The notes under the pieces: generated by a model | The model's input: only the letters and a program-made list of their open reading frames with translations | Database searches by the model: none | Told to the model about the DNA's origin: nothing | Program-made: the position numbers and the translations under genes | Assembly: GCA_043228905.1 (NCBI GenBank) | Contig: JBHGNT010000015.1 | Location: 7,750,001 to 7,814,000, forward strand | From: Azolla caroliniana | Taxonomy: Eukaryota; Polypodiophyta | Direction of reading: 5' to 3' | DNA length: 64,000 nt | Shown: piece by piece, positions 43,127 through 52,242 of the stretch | How the letters are laid out: every line of letters starts with the position of its first letter | Numbering within the stretch: position 1 is the first letter of the stretch

Positions 43127-43856
43127 TGTCGTGCCTTTCGGCTCCGGATCGTTTGCGTGAGTCGGGTGGGAACCACTGAGGTTTTGGACTAGGAAGAGGA
43201 GAGTTTTAAGGCTAATAAGAATATAAATATGTTGTAAGAAAGAGTTATAGCAAACTCGTGAATCCCACGAGTGTATTGTATTAGATTAATCAATATGAAT
43301 ATAAGAATATAAATTTGGGTTGAAAGAGAATGATATAGAATCCTCGTGAATCCCACGAGTATAGTTTATTAATTGGTGTTTTTTTTAGAAACATATCCAG
43401 TTTCCAAATATTTTTCACACATAATTACATTGTGCTTCCCATCCTTATGTAGTGATGAGGAAGTCTTAGTAATCCATGCTTTTTCTCTAACTATAGACCC
43501 CATGCTTTTCCTATAGATAGACTATATGCTTTATCTAAAGTGATCATGCTTTTTCTAACTTGTGCGTTTTTTATCATGCACGCTAGATGTGTATGTGTAG
43601 CTTTTTCTTTTGTTATGCGTTTTTCTAATGTTTATCCTAGCGTGAATTTACCTTTCTATGTGGGACATCTATGCTTTAACATTAATGAAATGCTAGTGTA
43701 ATGGTAAGACATTACATTATTAACATGGAGGTGCAAGGTTCGAATCTTGCCCTATGCATGTTCCATTTATTTTGCTATTTTCTTCTATTTCTTCATTTTT
43801 TATTGAATCTAATACTATATACGTTTTTCACGTAGTGTACAAAATACACTACGACA
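43127..43856 (-). repeat. 5' LTR of gag-only element
   Basis: On the minus strand it begins TGTCGTAGTGTATTTTG and ends GGCACGACA. Its first 26 bases contain a perfect 9-base inverted repeat (CGTAGTGTA...TACACTACG). Confidence 0.9.
43688..43759 (+). ncRNA. tRNA-like segment in LTR, antisense to element (copy 2)
   Basis: Exact counterpart of 40894-40965 in the other LTR; B box at 43737-43747. Confidence 0.4.
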
Positions 43857-44100
43857 CCGTAGTGTACGCATCCACGTGCGCGCGCGTCCAACCCGCACCG
43901 TATACACATCCGCGCACAAAAGTCTCATCCGCACCGTAGTGTATGCATCATCCACTCATGCGCGCGTGCGCACACACGCGTCCGCACCGCACATACGCGT
44001 CCGTCCAAAACGTCCACGCATACGTCCACGCATGCACACGTGCACACACATGCGTCCGCATATACGCATCCGTCCGAAACTTGCACACGCGCATACATCC
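43857..44100. repeat. 259-base tandem repeat in family X LTR, unit 2
   Basis: Near-identical to 40070-40302, differing at only a few bases. Confidence 0.8.
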
Positions 44101-44481
44101 GAAGACATCCACGCGGCCATGTAGACGCACGTACGCCCGAAGCGTGTACACCACATAGTGTAGCCCAAGTCACCTTGAACATCCTATGCTCCACACATTG
44201 ATAGAATGAATATGTTTTGGTTTCCCTTATATATTCTAGGTTCCAATGTTGTCCTATCTATGTGGGATATCTCACAATTTTGTCTTTTCTTTTCTTTTCT
44301 TCAAACTTCACACTCACATAACTTGATACTTGTTTATCCGTTTTATGTATAGTAAAATACACTATGAAGCTCTTTAACACATCTATCTTTCCATATCCAT
44401 ATATTAAGGTAATCCTAAATAATTATTTTACTAGTTTTCATATCGTGTGTGAAAAACCACACGACAGCGTGAACCGTTTAC

Positions 44482-44781
44482 ATGCGTTACGTTTTTACTA
44501 TATTCTATATTTCTACGCTCCTGTCCATCGGTTACTATTCCAGCGGACAACATGTGGCTTGTCCAAATTGTAATCAGCGAGAGTATTTACACCTAGAAGG
44601 TTTAGGTTCATTGAAAGAACCTAGATCTCTGTCTACAGTTGAATTTTCCGTTGGGGATCTAGTGACCCCTCAATTTCAAGATCATGTTGAGCAACTTGTT
44701 CCAAATAATGCCTCACTAGCACATTTTCATGTACAAGTTATTTATAACATATTGCTTACTAGCAAAACAATAGGTACCTAA
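44482..44781 (+). other. Coding-like fragment, unrecognised
   Basis: One frame of 99 codons. Its core (CPNCNQREYLHLEGLGSLK, VGDLVTPQFQDHVEQLV, AHFHVQVIYNILL) has protein-like composition and a CxxC pair. A splice-acceptor-like TATTCCAG precedes it at about 44543 and a donor-like AG/GTACC follows at 44771. I do not recognise a family. It could be an exon of a degraded gene or a captured gene fragment. Confidence 0.3.
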
Positions 44782-44929
44782 ATCTTATTTTTTATTGTTG
44801 TAACTGCCAAAGTGACTTTGCCCTCCATCGCAGCAACCAATGTAACTTTCTCTAAATCAGTCTTAAAAAACTCCAATGTCTCATAGGCTTAAATTATGGA
44901 CATATTTTAGCATATAGATAATCAATGTC

Positions 44930-45480
44930 TCACCTGTATCATCGACATTGGCTTTCATTGTGTGTCGGTGTGGCGTATACTTGCGGATTAGTTGGGAGTC
45001 GGCAGTTGTATCATCAACTGCCATGCTCCAAAATCTTGCCATTTATTGTTGCAAGCTCCCCATCTTCCAGCATCTTTCTACCGATGCCTCACCATAAATT
45101 GCCCAAGCTACCTTGTACATTTCAGGGTCACAAGATTCCTTCATTGTTTTGCAATACTCGTATGCAAAAGTTCTAGCAAATGAAATGGACAACTCATTGT
45201 TGACCAGGATCTGTTGATGTACTTTCTGGTGCAGTCTCATGCACTCGTCGTACAAGTCTAGTCATACATGCTTGAGCTTGACCTTGCCTTTCACTCTAGG
45301 CACTTTATATACTGACATCCAGTCTACATCACTAATCAATCTATCTCTTAGAACAGCAAGGTCAATACCCTCGAGTGACAAACCATATATGTTGTGAAAG
45401 TCCTCCTTTGTCTAGCAAAATTTTGCAAAGTTCAACACTCTAGGATAGGGAGGAACGAGCCACCTGAAATACAAAATCAG
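44930..45480 (-). other. Coding-like region, unrecognised (minus strand)
   Basis: Reading on the minus strand gives a nearly continuous frame with about three stops. It holds GLSLEGIDLAVLRDRLISDV, DWMSVYKVPRVKGKVKLKHV, HQQILVNNELSISFARTFAY and EMYKVAWAIYGEASVERCW. The composition is protein-like and conserved-looking, but I cannot place it in a family. A transposon-derived pseudogene is the most economical guess. Confidence 0.35.
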
Positions 45481-46229
45481 TAATCCGAATTGGTGCAAAA
45501 TAGAATTTTTAATGTGAATTTGGTGAAAAATCACAACACTTTGAGATAGTAATTTGAAATTGGTAATCTGTCCTTTTCAACATGTATCAAAAATCATCCA
45601 CTTAAAAAATCAGAAACCCTAATTAGAATTTGTCATGAGAATTGGTACAAAATTACAATACATTGCGACAGTTATCAGAAATTTGTAACCATAAACTTGT
45701 AATCTGAAATTTGTAATCAAAAACCCTAAACCACTTAAGGAAAACACAAACCCTAATCATCACTAAAGGCAAAAATCAACCGTAATACGAAATTCTATCA
45801 ATTAGAAACACACCTGTTGCTACACCCCGACCTTCAAGACATCCTTATTTGGGACTCCAATGACTTCGCCCTATTCAATTTTTGGGAAAGATGAACAAGC
45901 ACCAAAGTTACAGACAATTATCATAAATGAAAAAAAAAGATTTTTTAATATGTAACTGATACATACCTAGACGAGGATTGAACTAGTCGTGTGTTGTAGC
46001 TCTGAAGGTGCAATGTCGATCTCAAAGTTTTTGTGTTGCTATGGGAGTTTCGTCTACATTCATGCTCAGAGCACTCCATGTGATTGAATACATAGTTTTA
46101 CATGGAAAGCCTTACATGGAAAACTACAAGAACAAAGATTCTACTATACACAACAGAGTACAGAAAATGGTTACAATCTTCTCTGATACACACAGAGGAT
46201 AAGCCGCTTAGGGTTCTAAGTAAGTTCTC
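45481..46229. other. No recognised feature
   Basis: AT-rich, with short repeats of 'aatttgtaatc' and 'aaaccctaa' words near 45480-45800. No supportable gene. Confidence 0.4.
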
Positions 46230-46500
46230 TAAACTTTGTTGTCGTTCTCTCTCACGCTCACATACTCTCTCTTCTCTGTCACACTACCCTACAAAGGCTC
46301 ACACACTATATTGTTCAACACACACACCATGTTTTCCCTAAGTTTATTTATACTTATACACTGTATGGGCTATTTACAAATGTAGCCACTGCTAATGTCA
46401 TGACTATAATAACAATAATAGTTATTTGGCCAACTGATTGACTAATCGGTTCGACTAGTCGACTCCAGTGTTGACTATCCAATTGGCCTTATCTTCGACC
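46230..46500 (-). repeat. LTR-like repeat fragment, also at 2607-2995
   Basis: Shares 'tgtatgggctatttacaaatgtagcca', the 'taataacaataatagttatt' segment and the following ACTAGTCGA words with 2720-2860, in the same orientation. Confidence 0.55.
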
Positions 46501-46978
46501 ATCTGGTTGGCCTTCACAACATCCCATAGAATCGGCCAAGTGATGGCTCAATAAAGGGAAGAGTGGCATACACCACATCATACACGCTCCACCCCGATGC
46601 ATAAGAATAATTATTATCGTAAGAGATGGTCGAAGAGAGGGGAGAATGGGAGATACATCGCAATATGCAAAAGGGCCATGAGTTGAGCATGTGCGTTTAG
46701 TGCAAACAACATGAGTTGAGCGTGTGCGACCCGATGCACGATAAGATTGTAAATCATATCGTCGTAGAAAGAAAACAAAAGAAAACATAATACAATTTTG
46801 ATTCGACCAAGAAGAATGCATCATAGAAAAGAAGAGAGATCGATAAAGAAGAATACCGGGTTAAGAATGTTGTTTTGATCCTGAGAAGAGCATGACGAGA
46901 TTTGTTAGATCCCCATCGCTCACACAAAAAAAACATCAAAACAACAAAAAAAATTGTTAGTAAATGTTCTTATACCAC

Positions 46979-47413
46979 TGTTAAGAGTCTATTTTTAATC
47001 AATAGACCAAAATAAAGTAAAAGAAGGAAAATAGATTGGATAGAAGAACCCATTCCACCCGACCACCCCCGAGCTATGATCTAGTTATAGCCAACCTACC
47101 ACTGACGTCCCATACCGCCAGATATTAGGATGACTAATACCTTGGAAGAGATTACACGATCATCGAGACAAAAGCCTGCGTAATGTGCTTATGAGGGTAG
47201 CTAAGCCTCATATTTATACCTCTTCCTAGGCCCCTTGAATAGATGTGCCTATTGAAAAGGCTCTCCATTCATTGGTTGTCCAAATCATGATAGTGCATGC
47301 ACCTATCATTCCTTCTATCCAATCACATTAGTCCCCATTTTAACATTAGTGAACATACATTTCACTTATGTAAATATTAGTGACCTACCCTCACCTACAT
47401 TATGTGTACATAA
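46979..47413 (-). repeat. LTR related to repeats A and B
   Basis: On the minus strand it begins TGTTATGTACACATAATG at 47413, interrupting a copia gag, and ends CTCTTAACA at 46979. TGGTATAAGAAC, a degenerate tRNA-Met primer site, follows. 'gagggtagctaagcctcatatttata' and 'cacccgaccacccccgagc' match repeat A. 46501-46978 beyond it holds no gene that I can support. Confidence 0.65.
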
Positions 47414-47870
47414 CAGCAAGGTCTTTAACTTCTTCTTCAAAGTTAATCCCTTGGGAGGAGAACTTAGACAACACCCAGTTGAAGCTGTTGATGTGGGAGG
47501 TCGTGGATCTGTCTCTCTCACCTTCATATTGAAGAATTGTTGAATCAATATGAGCTTTGACGAGGACTTTTTCTTGTATAAGGTTTGAAATTCCTCCCAC
47601 AAAGAGAATGTTGTTGTCTCCTTGGCCATGTTGAAATAGATGTTCTCGGCTAGGTGTATCCGGATGGTCGATCATGCAATTTTGTCCATCGATCTCCACT
47701 CTTAAGCAAACATCAATGTTGATTTGTCACTTTGGCGAATAGCTTCGACATGTCTTTGGATTATGAGCACACTTGCATCATTTCTTTCCATAGGGCGAAG
47801 TTCTCCCATCGAACTTCCAGATTTCCACATTTGTGCTAAACTGTGTCGCCATTTTCTGGAAAGTAGATGT
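47414..47870 (-). pseudogene. Copia gag fragment (second lineage)
   Basis: On the minus strand starts MATQFSTNVEIWKFDGRTSP, a gag N-terminus, and ends HINSFNWVLSKFSSQGINFE and VKDLAV, where an LTR interrupts it. Two stops and a short deletion lie between. A primer site sits about 100 bases upstream. Confidence 0.65.
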
Positions 47871-47949
47871 TGTTGGCCTTGTCTTTTCTCTTAGTCGGAT
47901 AGCTTGTCTTCTCAATCTTTGTTGTTCATTGCCGCTAGACAGCAAGGTC

Positions 47950-47961
47950 GCTCTGATACCA
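47950..47961 (-). other. Primer-binding site, initiator tRNA-Met
   Basis: TGGTATCAGAGC, a perfect match to the usual copia site, preceded by an LTR end ATTCAACAAG. Only about 60-100 bases of that LTR remain before another gag fragment begins. Confidence 0.8.
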
Positions 47962-48024
47962 CTTGTTGAATATGATGTGCAAAAGAATATGTGAGGACCT
48001 ATTAGAAGTTGTACAACAAGCAAC

Positions 48025-48600
48025 ACAGATGAACTAGAGCAGAAGAAGACAATAGGTAAGAATCCAGATATACAATTGAAGATCTAATGGAAAGTGAGTT
48101 GTGAACGAATCAAACTCTTTTATCCGAAGGTGTTTGAATAAGATATATCTTTGTTGTAGCCACCATTTTCTCTTATGTATCTGACAACGTTTTCCATAGC
48201 CCCATAAGTTGTCAGACATGATTGCACCATATAATATACGGATTCGGACATGTGCATCCGAATGGTACCATGAGCTACCTGATCCAACTTCATCCATTTG
48301 TTACGCATCTGACAACGTTTTCCATAGCTCATAAGTTGTCAGACATGATTGCACCATATAATATACGGATTCGGACAGGTGCATCTGAATGGTAGCATGA
48401 GCTACCTGATCCAACTTCATCCATTTGTTTGGCTTATATTCTTCAAGAGCTTTTTAATTTTCTATAGGGTCGATCTGTCCCCTCATGATCAGATAGTCTT
48501 GCATCTGTTCTTTTCAGAAGTTGAAGTTGGTGCTATCAAATTTACGAAGACTCATTTCCGATGAGCCGGATTTGGTAGTCATTTCAATGAGGGTTGGCTG
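48025..48600 (-). pseudogene. Copia gag fragment with internal tandem duplication
   Basis: Read on the minus strand: a start near 48590 (MTTKSGSSEMSLRKFDSTNF), KEQMQDYLIMRGQIDPIEN, EEYKPNKWMKLDQVAHATI, HLSESVYYMVQSCLTTYELW, then after the duplicated block NGGYNKDIYLIRTLFG-like sequence to SFTTHFPLDLQ. This is the classic copia gag polyprotein N-terminus (UBN2 type). Two stops and a frameshift are present. It is cut at 48025 by another copia LTR end. Confidence 0.75.
48186..48427 (-). repeat. Tandem duplication of ~118 bases in gag
   Basis: The stretch 48186-48302 recurs at 48311-48427 with a handful of differences. It repeats the HLSESVYYMVQSC segment. Confidence 0.85.
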
Positions 48601-48873
48601 GTCCAATGTTTTGCTTGGAGTAGCTACAACTGAAAGGGAGATACAACCTTATCTCGTCTACCTGAAGTGCATTCTAACCGAAGTGAGCACGAACTGGAAC
48701 AAGGAGTGCTTCTTTCTCTCATAAAGTATGATTTATCAGTTGCTCAATAGAAGTTTCAACATATTGAAACTTGAATAGTCTGATCAACATATCCAATAAT
48801 TTTGGATTCTTTAGCAGATGAACTGAAGTGTTGATGTTGCAAGAGCAAATGATGCTAGTAGTGGATGACCCTA

Positions 48874-48885
48874 GCTGTGATACCA
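48874..48885 (-). other. Degenerate tRNA-Met primer-binding site
   Basis: TGGTATCACAGC on the minus strand, upstream of the gag at 48025-48600. The sequence to its right, 48886-49146, is presumably LTR; I see no second copy. Confidence 0.6.
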
Positions 48886-49146
48886 ACTATTGGAAATGGT
48901 CATTGTGAATAGATGTTTGCAATTGTGTGTGCACTATTATGTTTGCTAGTAGACAACAAGTTTATGTGGATGAAACAAAGAGCAATGAACAAAGAAGTCT
49001 GAGACAATTTGCAGAGGAGAGAGAGGGGGAAATAGTGAGGCACCAAAGTACAAACTTTGTATTATTCAAGAACTAGTAATGGCAACAACAAAACTAGTTA
49101 TAAAGTTAGTTATGTACTAACCAAGGTATGGCAAATCCCCTTTATG

Positions 49147-49440
49147 TTATTTACAAGAATAGCCTAACCTATTTTGTCCAATGAGAATGTGACTACGTCC
49201 ATTATAAGAGCGTATTCGACACACCGGTGTCACCAAAGTGTCGAAAATGTATTTCTTGAGAACCCAACACTTAATATCTCTATGATTGCATGTGTTCTCA
49301 AATGCTGAATATGTTCTCTTTCCCGCCTCTAAGCGGTGTATAGCATATTCATTCCATCTATGATTTGAAGGAACTTCAAGGCCAAGATATTTGAAGTTTT
49401 CCACATAATTCAAATGGCCCATTATTGTACATAATGCATG
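49147..49440 (-). pseudogene. LINE (non-LTR retrotransposon) ORF2 fragment
   Basis: GHLNYVENFKYLGLEVPSNH, RLEAGKRTYSAFENTCNH, KCWVLKKYIFDTLVTPV: the segment after the reverse transcriptase palm typical of plant LINEs. It ends where GVEVWGG would follow. It is a 5'-truncated remnant without a poly(A) tail that I can assign. Confidence 0.7.
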
Positions 49441-49548
49441 GTTTATCTTTTTTTGGGCTCTTCACAATCTTTTTTTGTACATAATCTTTGTTTTAGAGCT
49501 ATTGACACTTAATTTAGCATGCACGAAAAAAAATTCCAATGTTGATTG

Positions 49549-50018
49549 TGTTGAGAGACAAGCTCAGCATCGGCCGAATCAGTTGTAGAAGCCAAGAGTC
49601 GAATTGGTTGGAGATTGATCGACTAGGCCCAAATCGGCTAAACAAGCCGAGGGCCAAGAGCCGAGATTTGGGTAAGCCGAGTCGGAGGGATTTCGGCAGG
49701 CCATTGAAGACCTATATTCCTATTTTAGTAAATAGGAATATTATAGGCAGAATTAATGCCAGGCTCATTTATGAACATTCTAGTACTAATGGTACTTGTT
49801 TGAGCCCGCTCGTCAGGGCTTGTATAAAAAGTGCTCTCTAAGCACATTGTATGTACAAAGCATTCATTATTCAGAATAGAAGTGTTGTTGTCTGCTCTCT
49901 CTTTCTCTCTCTCTCCTTGTGTATCCATTCTCTATGTTTACCTAACTATCGAGTTTCCGAAACTAACTGTGTACTCGGTGTCTATCACACACGCTTCCGC
50001 AATCGAATACTTTTGACA
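49549..50018 (+). repeat. 5' LTR of copia copy 4
   Basis: Begins TGTTGAGAGACAAGC, ends TTTTGACA; TATA at 49823-49829. Same family as the LTRs at 6666 and 60475. Confidence 0.85.
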
Positions 50019-50270
50019 TGGTACCAGAGCATGAGGGTTGAGATTCCTCTGCAACCAACAAAAAGTTAAGCAAAAAAGACAAGGTTCTCGTTTTTCGGAA
50101 AAGAAAAGACTGGACCATGGATAGAGGAATGGGAAGCTTGCCTCCGACCGAAAAGCTCGATAGGAGCAACTATGCATCTTGGTTGTACAAGATGCACTAG
50201 TACCTGCTCAGGCATGGTTACTAGAGTTATGTCGACGGAGCTAATGTTGCAACACCCAAGATATATGAGC
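50019..50270 (+). pseudogene. Copia copy 4: primer site and start of gag
   Basis: TGGTACCAGAGC at 50019-50030, then an ATG at 50117 (MDRGMGSLPPTEKLDRSNYA) that follows the gag start of copies 1 and 5 for ~50 codons, with two stops. Near 50260 the match stops and a different copia lineage begins. There is no protease, integrase or polymerase. Confidence 0.75.
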
Positions 50271-50329
50271 AGTCCCGGAAAAGAGCATTAGGCTGCCGTG
50301 AAATGAATATTTTGATACCTGAGAGGCAC

Positions 50330-50845
50330 CTCGAGCGTATGTCTTCACTTTGGCTCAGGTAACCCCACATTCGAAGGCTACACGGATTCAGACATGTTGG
50401 CTGATGCAGATACCAACTGATCCACGTCAAGATACGTAATGACGTATGCAGGGGGAGTTGTCTCGTGGCAATTGAGGTTGCAGAAGGTCGTGGCGCTGTC
50501 GACCACGGAAGCCGAGTAGATGGTCGCAGCAAAAGCGGGCAAGGAAATCATTTGGATGAAAGAGTTTATCAATGAGCTGGGAATTCGGTAGGAAGAATTC
50601 CAACTCTATTGCGATAATTAGAGTGCCATCCACCTTGCAAAAAATGCCGCCTACCACTCAAGGAAAAAGCACATCCAACAGAGGTATCATTGGCTCCGGG
50701 AGAGGGTAGAAGAAAGGGAGTTCGCTCTAGTGAAAGTCCACACGGCTGAAAATGGATCAGATATGTTGACTAAAGTGTTACCAGCCGAAAAGTTGAGCGC
50801 GGGCCAACGGAAGATCGGATTGGTGCAGTGCCCCATGCTGGAGTG
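50330..50845 (+). pseudogene. Copia RNase H end of a different lineage
   Basis: Across one main frame: YVMTYAGGVVSWQLRLQKVV, ALSTTEAE, AAKAGKEIIWMKEFINELG, SAIHLAKNAAYHSRKKHI, RYHWLRERVEEREFALVKVH, DMLTKVLPAEKL. This is the RNase H and C-terminus of a copia element distinct from the TGTTGAG family. Stops replace Tyr, Gln and Asn codons. A polypurine tract (GTGAAGGGGGATTTT) and LTR follow. Confidence 0.75.
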
Positions 50846-50856
50846 AAGGGGGATTT

Positions 50857-51381
50857 TGTTAGGAAACAAGTCCCTCCGGATGGGAAGAGAAGAACCGAGT
50901 TGATGAGAGACTCGGCCAAGGCCGAAACTGAAATCGTGTAGACAGCCAACTCGGAAGACTATACTTGTAAATAGTCTAAATATGCCCTTATGTGCTACAC
51001 TTGTAAATAACCCAAAAGGTGTACTAGTATAAGTACTTAGGGCAATCATAATGTGATTATGAGTTATTGTTAAAAGTTACTTAGAAGGTCGTTGCCTCTG
51101 TAACTGTGTAACAGTAAGTGAGTGAGAGCGAGAGAGTGTGCAACTGTGTAGCCGTTTGTTGACAAAGTAGAACCTCGAGGTCGTTGCCTCAAAGCTTCTA
51201 GTTGTACTCCTCCTTTTAGCATAGTGATTCTGTTTCTCGAGGTTTGTGGACCCCCATGGTTTTCCCATTTCAGGTTTCCACGTTAAGATCGTGTGTCTTT
51301 GTCTCTTGTGCTATTTCTGTTTTTCATACTCTGTTTGAGTGCATTCTACTTTACGTTTCCCTACACCTGAACATCCGAACA
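50857..51381 (+). repeat. 3' LTR of the second copia lineage
   Basis: Starts TGTTAGGAAACAAG after the polypurine tract. Probable end CCGAACA at 51381. It contains GAGAGCGAGAGAG and 'ttgtggacccccatggttttccc...tttccacgtt' shared with 32991-33335. Confidence 0.6.
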
Positions 51382-51599
51382 ATAAGCCGGTTGTGGCCGG
51401 TCACGATTCTCAACACGAAGTTAGTCTAATCAAGCTTCTCAATAGGGAGAGGCAACAAACAAGCAATGATTGGACTATCTAAATCAAAACTAATTATGTA
51501 CTTCCACATGTAACATGTATGTGTGATTGTTATGTGTCAGTTTTGTGTGTTGTGTCTATGCATGAGAGAGAGAGAGAGAGAGATTATATTATCATCTTC

Positions 51600-51900
51600 A
51601 GAGGTCAAATATGACCGATGAGACCAAAAAAATTACATTTCATGTTATACGTGTGAAAGTGAGTAGTGACTCTCGATGTTCAAGAACTTTACCAATGAAT
51701 GTTGCAATCGAGAGTGCACATTGTGATTGTGAGAGAAATTCGTGCAAGGATTGGGTTTGGTCGAAGATATGTGGAAAGCATGGTCGAATATGTGGAAATG
51801 CAGAGCATTGTATAAAAGTGTGATAGTCAGACTGTCAAACTTGTTTAGGGCAAAGTGTGCATAGTTGACCACTCTCAAATCTCAATGCATGTGAGCTAAG
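51600..51900 (-). repeat. Repeat related to 54170-54420
   Basis: Minus-strand reading NYAHFALNKFDSLTITLLYN...SLVKFLNIESHYSL parallels the plus-strand reading NYAYFLLNKFVTLIITLYSN...FIAKFIEYRGTLI at 54190-54410. Probably two inverted copies of an unknown transposon fragment. The 51560-51585 GA microsatellite is adjacent. Confidence 0.45.
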
Positions 51901-52211
51901 TCGCATGGAAACAACGGTTCGAATGGAATCCAATCGAATGGGCTCTAATATGTATCAATGTGTACGGTTTCCCCGTTCCGCAAAAGAATATGGTGCAACA
52001 TGTGTAGTATAATATATGAAGTGTGAGCCTCCACATTTTTCCCATGTCATGATACATTGGGATTGCAAAAAGGCCTCATTTACACAGGAATCTAGTGATG
52101 CATCATGAAACAAATGTGTTGCATCCCATCTACCAAACCACTTTTTTATATTTTGCATCTAAAAGGGTCTTTTGGATCCTTTTGTTTCCTTCCCATGCGA
52201 TTCTATGAAGT

Positions 52212-52242
<31 letters not shown>

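Larger units (their letters stand above)
40333..43856 (-). mobile_element. Non-autonomous gag-only LTR retrotransposon (3.5 kb, young)
   Basis: Two 730-base LTRs that look identical by eye (40333-41062 and 43127-43856), a perfect primer site, one uninterrupted gag-like ORF and a polypurine tract. There is no protease, reverse transcriptase, RNase H or integrase. CCGT flanks both sides (40329-40332 and 43857-43860), consistent with a 4-base target duplication. It fits the TR-GAG class. It is inserted in a family X LTR and shares its primer site and gag ancestry, so family X-like enzymes may mobilise it. Confidence 0.9.
36366..44466 (-). mobile_element. Family X Ty3/gypsy element, 5' half (LTR, gag, protease, start of RT)
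   Basis: Read on the minus strand from 44466: LTR (interrupted by a nested 3.5-kb element), primer site, gag, protease, and the first part of reverse transcriptase, cut at 36365 by repeat B. The 3' half of the same family lies on the plus strand at 17998-31640. Stops and one frameshift break the coding region. Confidence 0.8.
39320..44466 (-). repeat. Family X 5' LTR (about 1.6 kb), split by nested gag-only element
   Basis: On the minus strand it begins TGTCGTGTGGTTTTTC at 44466 and ends TTTTCATGACA at 39320. The nested 40333-43856 element plus a 4-base duplication must be removed to give about 1.62 kb. It contains a GC-rich tandem array and a purine/pyrimidine tract (39660-39730). Confidence 0.8.
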
